Below, piece by piece: positions 54,401 through 64,000 of a stretch of 64,000 nt of DNA (its first letter is position 1; the number at the start of each line of letters is the position of its first letter). Source of the DNA: Centroberyx gerrardi (taxonomy: Eukaryota > Chordata > Actinopteri > Beryciformes > Berycidae); contig NC_136000.1 in NCBI RefSeq assembly GCF_048128805.1, forward strand, positions 8,996,854 through 9,060,853. Direction: 5' to 3'. Made by a program: the position numbers and the translations under genes. Under the pieces are notes generated by a model that saw only the letters and a program-made list of their open reading frames with translations, ran no database searches and was not told where the DNA came from.

Positions 54401-57400
54401 ATATTTTCTTGGCACACTTTGGGCCCCTTAGTACCAATTGAGCATCGTTTAAACGCCACAGCCTACCTGAGTATTGTTGCTGACCATGTCCATCCCTTTA
54501 TGACCACAGTGTACCCATCTTCTAATGGCTACTTCCAGCAGGATAATGCGCCATTTCACAAAGCTCAAATCATCTCAAACTGGTTTCTTGAACATGACAA
54601 TGAGTTCACTGTACTCAAATGGCCTGATCTCAATCCAATAGAGCACCTTTGGGATGAGGTGGAATGGATTCGCATCATGGATGTGCAGCCGACAAATCTG
54701 CAGCAACTGCGTGATGCTATCATGTCAATATGGACCAAAATCTCTGAGGAATGTTTCCAGCGCCTTGTTGAATCTATGCCACGAAGAACTAAGGCAGTTC
54801 TGAAGGCAAAAGGGGGTCCAACCCGGTACTAGCAAGGTATACCTAATGAAGTGGCTGGTGAGTGTATATGAAATGAATGCATGAAGCTGAAGAATTTTTA
54901 AATTGAATGGCCACTCTCAAAGGAACCCAAATGCGTTGCTCTTATGGCCTTAGAGAGTCCAGTCAGTATTTGTGAACGTGAATTACTCTCTCAAAGCTAA
55001 ATTCTCTAGCTAGAAACTAGAACCAAGATACTAAACTGTACGTTATATAAGCTATGTTTCGTACAAGCTACACATTGGGCAATGGCTTCTATAAAACCCG
55101 TATAAAGGGAATCCGTCATCCAATAAACGCCAAGGTACAACGTTTTTTCAATGATTTTTACATGCGAGCTATTACGATTTGAGCCAGGCTGATAGAAAAG
55201 TACACAGTGTTACTTGGACATGCATAGCCAATTATCTAGTTACCAAACACGATGACTTTGCCTTGGAGCCATATGGATATATCTGGATACAATTATGATG
55301 CATTCCAGGATTTACGACTTGTTTCCTCCCCTCCCTTGCCACCATGTGTCTGCAGAAAGTCAAATGGAGGAGACAAGGGAAAGAATGGAGAGGAAGGAAG
55401 GAAGGAAGGAAGGAAGGAAGGAAGGAAGGAAGGAAGGAAGGAAGGAAGGAAGGAAGGAAGGAAGGAAGGAAGGAAGGAAGGAAGGAAGGAAGGAAGGAAG
55501 GAAGGAGAAAATTGTGTAGCCCTCTTTCAGCATTACAGATTACTGAAGTCATCGTAATAGATGCTTTCTGTTCAGTCAATATTTAAGAACTTTTAAGTAA
55601 TTTGGACTTCATGAACTTTTAAGTTCATGAAGTAGTAGTTTTGGGGAGATGTGGGATATAACCTTTTAAATTATTTTAATCCCTTGCGATTATAGAGAAA
55701 ATACAAGGAACAGACTCAACACCGTTTTTATCATGGCAGTGCTCTCACTGGTTTGGCGAACACGACCGTGAAACTATAATAGAGAGAACTATCCGACCGT
55801 GAGACCAAACTCGGATACAATGCTCATTGCGTGACACTGTGTGGAGTCCGACAAACTATTTTTCCAAAACATTGTCTGGCACATGAGCCTAACCAAACCC
55901 CATTCACACAGTTATGCATTGTTTTCTAAAGCTAACCAAATTAAAAGGATTTTTTAAGCTCTCTCGAAGACAGAAAAAATACAAGGAACAGACTAGAAAA
56001 CACCTTTACAGAGGGGAAACATTCAGAATTTTATTGTAAAGTAACCGCCTCACCCCAATGAGCATATGGGCTTTGTCCTTCATCTTTGAACTGTACTTCC
56101 CCCACAAATCCCATATGCAGATGTTAGATGGCTATTGCTATTATGTTTGTTTCAGACCATGTCTCACGCTCTAAATGTTTAGTTTGTAAATATATGCATG
56201 TTGGAATTCCTTGTTGTTTTATAAAGATCTTCTACTTTGAGAAGCGTTTTTGTTCTATGCAACAATACCCATTCTGCCGCAGCGGTGATGTAACCATTTG
56301 CATCTGGTGCTGATTTAGAGAGCGCATGCTGCCCATTTAGTCAAGCAGTCACAATCTTCCTGGCTCTGATGCTCAAGGTGATATCTAACCAAACCCTTTG
56401 GCAATCGTTCTCTGCAATTCATATGTTGCATCCCAAAATGTTGTATCTTAGTATTTGTTGGATAATACTCACTATTCTTTGTTTTCAGTGTTTTCATCAC
56501 TTCGGGATGGTAGCCATTGCCACGTCTTTATCATTACCCACCTTAATGTATTCGAAAGAAAACATCTTTGATATAGTCAACAACACCGTTTTTATCATGG
56601 CAGTGCTCTCACTGGTTTGGCGAACACGACCGTGAAACTATAATTGAGAGAACTATCCGACCATGAGACCAAACTCGGATACAATGCTCATTGCGTGACA
56701 CTGTGTGGAGTCCGACAAACTATTTTTCCAAAACATTGTCTGGCACATGAGCCTAACCAAACCCCATTCACACAGTTATACATTGTTTTCTAAAGCTAAC
56801 CAAATTAGCTCTACTTTTTTTTTTTTTTTTTTTTTCAGTGATCCCACCATTAAACTTTTACTGCTGTTAGCCTTCCATAAACAATTTCAGTTAAATACCC
56901 AACTGAATGCTGTCGTCAAAGCAGCCTCAGGAAAAGGCAAAACATGAGCTACCGTGCCTCATCTGTAAGGTTAAGTTGTACAATTACAGTATGAGCGGTT
57001 ACAAAGATGGACTTCAAACTGTGAATTAGCACAGGCCTATCCATTCTGTCAAATGCCACAAGAATGAAAAACATTTGCAGGAATTGGATGTAGTGGAGAA
57101 CTGGCCAATCTTGCAGTTGGACAGATTTACCTTTGCCATTTAGCCCAAAATGCAGACTTTGTGTTCCATGGCTGAGATAAGAGCATGGTTTGCTGTACAA
57201 ACAAAAGCCAAAACTGATGCACTTGTGTGTTGACTTAATTGATCTTTTTAGCAAGCATTTTACTCAGACTCTTCTGAGTTGCCAAAGTCAAATGTGATTT
57301 ATGTCATGTCAGTGGAACAAATATAATAACAGAAATCGGGGTAAAAAGTGATTTTGAAATGAGCAGGAAACCTATTTTGATGCTTAGTGTTTTGACCCCA

Positions 57401-59057
57401 GGATTTGTTGCAGCACCAGGGCTAAGGGGATATTTTTGGGAGCAGGGCAGCCAGTGTTACAGTTTATTATACTGTGTATGCAAATGACATTTATTTCCAA
57501 AATGCTGCATACCCATATTGGGGTGGAAAAAACATTAACTGAGGTTCATCATCTCTAAGATACAGAGGATCCAGCTATTCTAAAACCACATAAAGGATTG
57601 ATGATTTAGTGTCATAAAATTGTAGGTTATTCACATATTCACAGGTCAGTATTGATACATTTGTCTATAAGGAAACGGTAAGGAAAATAATGAATAATAT
57701 ACTGTAGGTTATACTAGTGTTAATTTAGTAAAATTATCAGACGAATTTACCGTTAACATGTAAGTAGATCTGTAACTGCAGGTTAATGATGATTCATTAC
57801 GGATAATGATACTGAAATGTACGCTTATGAAAGTATAATTTATATGACCACTAGGCCACTTTCCATATCATGGTCCTGCAGTTACAGATCTACTTACCTG
57901 TTAATTAGCGGTAAATTTAACAAAATATTTTACTGAATGAACACAAATTTCATCATCTTACTTTTTCATTATACACAAATATATCAATATGGGACCTGTA
58001 AATAAACAACAATATTATAACACTATAGTGTTGATTCTTAATGTTTCCTTAAAGTACTATTTGAGAATAACAAACTTGTAAGAATTTGCATATTATTGTG
58101 TAAATAAGGATTATTATTGCCTTCTGACAAAAAGTATCTCCTCGTTATTGTCTCATTTCAGTTTCTTTACAAGTAAACAAATCCATAATTACTAGTAAAT
58201 GATCCAGTTATTTACTATAATAACTGCCTCCTTAGCTTTAAATATTGCACATTACTGTCTCCGTAATGTGGGGTTAGTGATAAATTGCAGGTTAAGGAGT
58301 CATAACGACGGTAAATAAGACAGTGGCCAGTGAATTGATGTGTTACCCAAGCTTGCTGAGTAAAAATAATTAATTCAGTTGCCTAAAGGGAGGAGCAGGA
58401 CGAGGCGGGGGCAGCGTCGTGCATCCAATGAATAAGACCTGAAAGAAGGAGGAAGCAAAACACAGACTCCCTTTGATGAGGATGTAGAGGAGTTGGCTCT
58501 GCATGGTTCTCATTGGCTGAAAGCATCTCGGTGTTCAATTTCACGGCTGATGGACTGTATGCTGGCCTCTAGTGGAGGTCAGCAGATTGTTCCTGAATCC
58601 TGAATGTAACAGTCGGTCCTGTATTGCTGACTCACTAAAAAAGATGTTCAAAGTATTTAAAAATCAAAGAAATTAAAATGAGAAATCCGTCATTTTTAAC
58701 ACCTACACTGGCACAGTCATTGCTGGAGTCACAAAAATAGCATCTTTGAGGATTTATTTACCTGTACTTTTTGAAATACTGAGCAGTGAACATTCAGAAA
58801 CTGTTTTGGTTTTTTTTCCCCCACAGTGGTTGTATTTCATTCATGAATGTAACACTTGAGTTGCTGATTTGGAAACATTTCCGTTGCGCAGGTGTCTGAT
58901 TAGCCAGGCGGAGGTGCAGAGCTTCATCGAGAGATGCATGATGGCGGTGGGAACCAAGCCGCACCACGCCCGCAGCCTGGCCGAGGTGCTGGTGGAGGGA
59001 GACCGCAGGGGCCACTACAGCCACGGACTGAACAGGATGGGTCAGTGGGACGCCCGC

Positions 59058-59112
<55 letters not shown>

Positions 59113-62100
59113 AGATAGGACAAAATGTGTATACAAACAGTTTTTTTGTTGGTTAGAAGCAGGGTTGTGGTAGTAAAGAAAAAGGTGGCTAAACTATGAT
59201 TTCCAGTGTGTTCATCATAAGGCAAACAACCACCAATATAAATAAAAATGAACTATCTTCATATAATTTACATCAGTTTGATAGTGCTTACTATGACTTG
59301 TACCAAGAATTTATCTCTTAAAGACAGTATGTCAGACTCAAAAGGTGGGCAAACTGAACACTATATCTCTGATTAAAAGTAAATGAACGACCCCATAATG
59401 AACACATCCTTCTAATTTTCATATGTATGAAAATATTAAGGGCTCATACCAGCTAGTTTGCAATTCGACAGAAACACACCAGTCCACAATCCACTATTCC
59501 ACTTGATTTTTTTTCCATCAGCTAGCCCATAATTCCCTGCTTTGGGCCGTTTTGTATCTCTGCATTTAAACACAGGAGTTGTTTTTTGCTCTCTCTCTCT
59601 CTCTCTCTCTGCCATTGGACAGACATGTATGTGAAAGACATCCAGACGGGGATCTGTGATAAGGGCGGTGAGCCGGTCGTGGAGAAGGAGACGGTGGCCA
59701 CGGCGCTGGTGGACGGGAGGAACCTGCTGGGCCCCGTGGTCGGCAACTTCTGCATGAACCTGGCCATAAAGAAGGCCAAAGAAGTGGGGATCGGCTGGGT
59801 GGTGGCGCACGGTGAGTCCCAGTGTCTTCACGCACAAAATGCACAGATGAAATTCTTGAGTGTGTGTGATGCAGGTACACAGTTCGAAAGAGAATCTATG
59901 AACTGAACATTTAGAATTTGGATTGGGATAGATGTCTGTCCGTACACCGGACTGATTTTGACAAAATGTGGAGGAATGATGCATTTTCACACTGTGTTGC
60001 AGCGTTTAAAACATTGCACTGATTGGCCGAATGGCAGCGCTATAAATAAAGGTCAAAATGTCTAACTCAAACGTAACATCTCAGGAGGGGTGGACAAAGT
60101 GTTATGGACAGATTAGACAAATAGATCAACCTGTTCCAGACTGATGGAAAGAGGAATAGCTCATGCGGTGGTGTTATGGCTTGGGCATGTATGGCTGCCG
60201 CTGGAACTGGGTCCCTTGTGTTCATTGATGATGTCACTACTGACGGCAGCAGGGTGAGTGCCAAAGTATACAGAAACATCAACACAGTGATCCCAAACAT
60301 ACAGTCAAAGCAACCAAATAGGTTTTAGGGTCAAAAAGTGGAATGTTCTTGACTGGCCAAGTCAATCACCTGACCTCAATCCTACTGAGCGTGCGTTTCG
60401 CTTGCTGCAGACCAGATCGAAGGCAAAAAGCCCCCGAAAACAAGCAAGAACTGAAGATGGCTGCAGTACAGGCCTGGCAGAGCATCACCAGGAACGATAC
60501 CGAGCTTCTGGTGATGTCTGTGGGTGGCAGACTTCAGGCAGTCATCAGTTGTAAAGGATTTGCAACCAAATATTAAATATGACAACTTTATTTAAGTTTA
60601 GGTTAATTTGTCCAATTACTTTTGGTCCAATGTGCTGGAGTACAGAGCCAAAATGTGTGCAAAAAAATGTGTCACTGTCCAAACACTTACAGACTGCACT
60701 ATATAATTAAAGGGAAAAATGTCTAACTTTGAAAGGCCATAACAGCTACAACACCGGTCCGATTAAACTTGGAGGGACAATGCATCTGGAGGACACATTT
60801 TACCAGTTTCTTTTGAGTTCATTGGTTTACGCTTATAGGCTTTAGATACAGGACTGTACTTGACTGGATTAAACATCAGGCTGTTACGAAAGGATTATTT
60901 TCCCTGTTGAAAGGGTAGTTCGGTATTTGGCTCATATAGCAGGCAATTAAGCGTGAGAGAACAGAAACCAAAACTAGTTAAAATCCAACTCATGAAACTA
61001 GAAACAGACCATGAGTTGAATTTGAACTAATGGAATTAAGAGAAAAGATTGCAGATAATTAGGTTTCTGCAGTCAAATCCCTCTTGGGTCTTATCAAAGG
61101 TTGACTTTTACATGGTCATCTGACTGCAATAGATTTTAGAGTGGGGAAAATGGTAAACTAATCTTCTCATAAATGAAACAACTTAGACAGCTTATACTAA
61201 AATGTTTTTGGCACTTCTCTTTCTTAGGTTCCAACCATTATGGTATTGCCGGATACTACGCAATGCAAGCTTTGAAGGAAAACATGATTGTGAGTGAAAA
61301 GTTTCATCTTGTCTGTCTCGTTTTATCTGTTTGTCTCCCTCAAGTGGTGATTAAGTACATTACACCAGGATGCAACTACTTATACTACTACTAACTTTTT
61401 ATTTTACGGATACCTTTTGAACATAATTACACTGTAATTAGACAGTAACAGTATATGACAGAGCTGCTTTTGTTTCCCCTAATAGCCTCTCATTCATATT
61501 TACTGGTTGAATATTGTTGAATTTGATAAGGCCTTGAGGAATAAACCATTGCTAGTAGAAACTGGAGGAAAATCTAAGCTTCCTTTTCTTGATAACTCGG
61601 TTTATCATTTTGTTACTGTCTAATTACAGTCATTTCAGGCATAGGGAAGCTGTAATTTAAACCAACATTCCTTCATGTTAGATAGCATGCTGTCATTTAT
61701 ACCAAATAGAGATGAATGTACTGTATTATGTTTTTCTGTATGGCATCACTGACATCAGTCTAATATTGATCTGACCACCACAGGGCATGTCATACACCAA
61801 CACATCCCCACTGGTCGTCCCCACACGCGGTAAAGAGGTGAGAGAATAGTTTACTCCATATGGTTTATTCTGTGGAATTTTATGTGCAATGTCATCGTGT
61901 TTATCCTGTATATGATGTGTCTCTTTTTTTTTTCTTTTTTTTTTTTTAACGGAGCTGCTATGATGCATGACAAATTTCAGAGAAATCTGACAATAAAGTT
62001 CTATCGTATCGTATCGTATGCTGCCAAAATAAAAAATGGAATTTGGTGGATTACCACTTGAAACATCTGTCCCATTCTGACTCTGTGAACCTGCTGTTTG

Positions 62101-63733
62101 CAGTGCACCCTGGGTACCAACCCCATCAGTGTGGCAGCTCCTGCTAAAGACGGAGACAGCTTTGTGCTGGACATGGCCACATCCGCAGTCGCACTTGGAA
62201 AGGTAAGATCTGATTTAAACTGATGAGCCAACATGGCAGCCTGACATCCAGACCTACATCGACCACTTCCTCATTTGATCTCCTTCCATCCCCACCAGTT
62301 GTTTTATTGAAAGAGAAAGTCATGGCAGGCTGAAATTCCACCATTTACCTGTATATCCATGCATGGTCTCATCACATACTAATGTCTCACTATGTGTGTG
62401 TGCGCACAGGTGGAGCTCCATGACCGGCGGGGGGACAGCATCCCGGAGGGCTGGGGCTGTGACTCCCAGGGCAAGCTGACCCCTGACCCCAGCAAGGTCC
62501 TGAAGGGAGGAGGACTGGTGCCCATCGGCGGCAGTGAAGCCACAGGTAAAAAAAAACACTGATAAAACCATTAGCGCTCAGCTCAGGGAGGGAAAGAACT
62601 ATTCTGTCAGCGTGTCTCTTTGAATCTGATATCAAAGCTATCCTGTTCTGACCTACTTTTACATTTTAGGCATCTAGCTTATTCTACTGAGTGCAACAGT
62701 AGAATAAGCATAAATTCCTAGAACAACAGCATTACAAGGAGCACAGGGGTCAAAGCCAGGCCCAAACAATACATATAGAGTGATAAACGCTAGGAAAAAG
62801 GTAGAATTAAGAGAAAATATATATTTTTCCGAACCACATTTTATTCTCAGTGCAAGCAGAAGAGGAAGATATAGGAGCATGTGTGATAAGCAGTAAAATG
62901 TCAAATTTGTTTCTTTTCGTGGGACCATTCCACTACTGGGGAGTCCTGATTCTCTGTGGGCTCATTGTATAATATGTGATGTACCATAGTACATTTCACC
63001 AGTTCACCATCTCAACACACCAGATAATATCCCACTTACCTGTCCCTCTCTCTCTTGTGTCCTCAGGTGGTTACAAAGGCTACGGTCTGGGAATGATGGT
63101 GGAAGTGTTCTGTGGCATCCTGGCCGGTGCGCAGTACAGCCGACATGTCCGCACATGGAAAGTGACCGACCGTGTTGCCAACCTGGTATGATGTTGTATT
63201 TTTTTTTTTTTTTTTTTTTTTAAAGGGATATTCTGGCCAAGGCTTTTCAGGCTGCCAAGACTAGGCTCGTTCTGGGGTTTCTCTTGTTACTTGTATTTGC
63301 TTTAGTATTGAGTTTGTATACATATGTGAATATTGTACATTGTCAGTATTGGCATATAATGTTTTATTGTATGTATTCTACATTGTAAACAAATGAAAAC
63401 CTAATGGTGAGGTCGCTTTCTGTAATGAATGTCCCTCATCTCTGTGGAAGATAAATCAATGCAGATAGTGTGCGGAAGCTTTCTTCAAGTTTAGAAACGC
63501 AATCTTTCTTTCACAGCCACTGTTGCCATGGAAGGTACGGACCTCCAATATGGCCGCCAGGTGGTGTGTGACATCACCTGAAAGCCTTCTTTACTGTTTG
63601 GATTGGGTCAGTTCATCGTCCTGTCTTGTGTTCGCAGGGTCAGTGTTTTGTGGCGATCAACCCAGAGAACTTTGCCGCCGGGTTCAACGACAGGATGTCA
63701 GACCTGCTGTCCATTCAGAGAGGGATGGATCCT
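51487..63733 (+). CDS. Ldh_2-family NAD(P)-dependent oxidoreductase (3' end beyond window)
   Basis: Malate/L-lactate dehydrogenase-like enzyme (Ldh_2 fold, not classical LDH), expected to oxidise 2-hydroxy acids with NAD(P); the fish substrate is unknown. Exons: 51487-51494 (8 nt, ATG AGC AG|), 58892-59040, 59623-59811, 61228-61289, 61784-61837, 62104-62202, 62410-62545, 63067-63185, 63638-63733. All have GT/AG sites and phases fit (2,1,1,0,0,0,1,0,0), giving 304 residues so far of about 350. Conserved parts: start MSRCLISQAEVQSFIERCM; RGHYSHGLNRMDMYVKDI; HGSNHYGIAGYYA (family histidine); NTSPLVVP; GTNPISVAAP and DMATSAVALGK (cofactor region); GGYKGYGLGMMVE; INPENF. The 8-nt exon was chosen because it restores MSRC in frame and has a strong donor, GTAAGG. 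The first intron is 7.4 kb. The final exon or exons lie past 64000. Confidence 0.88.
52916..52980. repeat. Poly-G / GGGCGGA tract
   Basis: Begins as GGGCGGA repeats and becomes an almost pure run of G of over 25 nt. It could form G-quadruplexes and is also a place where assemblies are often wrong. Confidence 0.85.
54173..54864 (+). mobile_element. Tc1-like transposon, internally deleted
   Basis: Inverted ends cactcaccggccactgcatt and, reversed, cactcaccagccacttcatt, with TA on both sides. 692 bp against roughly 1.2 kb or more for a full Tc1. The transposase frame (54161-54832) keeps the catalytic core: D in AWSDESRFLL, D in YFQQDNAPFHKA, E in DLNPIEHLWDEVE. It lacks the N-terminal DNA-binding region, so the frame starts in flanking DNA and reads through the terminal repeat. 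The spacing between the last D and E is 32 because the usual SQSP before DLNPIE is missing. Not expected to be active. Confidence 0.92.
55391..55505. repeat. (GGAA)n microsatellite, about 28 units
   Basis: 115 bp of nearly pure GGAA, in the first intron of the dehydrogenase. It accounts for the Lys-Glu-Gly-Arg open frames here. Confidence 0.97.
55718..55943 (+). repeat. 226-bp direct repeat, left copy
   Basis: From 'aacaccgtttttatcatggc' to 'ctaaagctaaccaaatta', the same as 56582-56807 apart from three substitutions. Family unknown. Confidence 0.9.
56582..56807 (+). repeat. 226-bp direct repeat, right copy
   Basis: Same length as the left copy, with about 640 bp between. A poly-T tract of over 20 nt follows at 56815. 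Short words near the left copy (tacaaggaacagact at 55700 and 55983; aaggattttttaagctctct at 53097 and 55947) are also duplicated. Confidence 0.9.
57744..57917. repeat. Inverted repeat, about 40-bp arms
   Basis: Left arm 57744-57782 ('aagtagatctgtaactgcag') pairs with right arm 57875-57917 ('ctgcagttacagatctactt'), with about 90 bp between. A small MITE is likely. Confidence 0.75.
59058..59107. repeat. (AC)n microsatellite just after a splice donor
   Basis: About 24 AC units starting 17 bp downstream of the donor at 59041 of dehydrogenase exon 2. Confidence 0.95.
60085..60704 (+). mobile_element. Tc1-like transposon, left-truncated
   Basis: Transposase remnants such as KVLWTD, DWPSQSPDLNPTE near 60350 and following sequence, with frame breaks. 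It closes with 'tgtccaaacacttacagact' before TATA, the right terminus. Lies in dehydrogenase intron 3. Confidence 0.8.
61955..62019 (+). mobile_element. Retroposon tail with ATCGT repeats
   Basis: 'ctgacaataaagttctatcg' followed by tatcg units, the look of a short LINE/SINE 3' end. Confidence 0.45.
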
Positions 63734-64000
63734 GTGAGTAGATCCCACTGAGACCAAGCACCTCGCTGCAGAGAGCTTTATCTTGCTGTCTTTTTTTAAA
63801 GTGCAAACTCTGGACTTATTTGCTCAACAGATAAGGCATGGTACTGTAACTGAATGGGTCAGGGTTTCCTTTTCCTGATTAGGGCATAGGTTATTAAATT
63901 CTGACAGGCTTATTCCTGCTGGAAATCACACAAACTAAGTACATGCAATGATGATATTGTAAGGAACTTTGGATAAAGCGTCTAGCAAATGCCATATACT

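Noticed and set aside
55252-55586. Long Lys-Glu-Gly-Arg frames on both strands
   Set aside because: They are the three-frame readings of a GGAA microsatellite; no protein is implied.
55718-56807. The 226-bp direct repeats as LTRs of a short retroelement
   Set aside because: Ends are not TG...CA, no flanking short duplication, and nothing retroelement-like between them.

Overview
The window is nuclear DNA from a ray-finned fish, most likely a teleost. It holds spliced vertebrate genes with GT/AG introns (IFITM, collectin and an Ldh_2-family dehydrogenase), a vertebrate-type initiator tRNA-Met, and a dense load of fish-type repeats (L2 and L1 LINEs, a Penelope-like element, Tc1-like elements, hAT MITEs). 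I cannot name the species from sequence alone.

Layout. (1) 1-18.5 kb is a degenerate tandem array of interferon-induced transmembrane (IFITM/dispanin) genes. Three copies look intact (329-917, 6163-7165, 15002-16867), one is a pseudogene (1711-4312), and two units keep only the upstream region and the 3' UTR (about 13.05-13.46 and 17.83-18.25 kb). Each unit carries the right end of the same Tc1-like MITE about 100-260 bp upstream of the start codon. A Penelope-like element, a solo LTR, an L1 nested in a MITE and other repeats separate the units. (2) 20.5-34.4 kb holds two tandem collectin genes of MBL/hexose-binding-lectin type. Each has a TATA-driven non-coding first exon and four coding exons (signal peptide/collagen, collagen, neck, CRD). 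Their 3' halves are almost identical and their collagen exons are not. Copy 2's first coding intron has swollen with nested DNA transposons. (3) 34.6-41.5 kb is repeat-rich and contains a tRNA-iMet gene. (4) 41.8-44.0 kb is ifitm5, the bone-type IFITM, with a TATA box. (5) 44-51.2 kb shows no recognisable gene. (6) 51.49 kb to the right edge is an Ldh_2-family (malate/L-lactate dehydrogenase-like) NAD(P)-dependent oxidoreductase. It begins with an 8-nt coding exon and a 7.4-kb intron, and runs off the window.

Biology. The IFITM array (membrane-based restriction of virus entry) and the collectins (soluble pattern recognition) make this an innate-immunity neighbourhood with rapid local duplication, gene loss and likely gene conversion. 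ifitm5 and the dehydrogenase look like stable single-copy flanks. All exon models are manual, based on reading frame, splice consensus and comparison between paralogues; none was checked against transcripts or databases.
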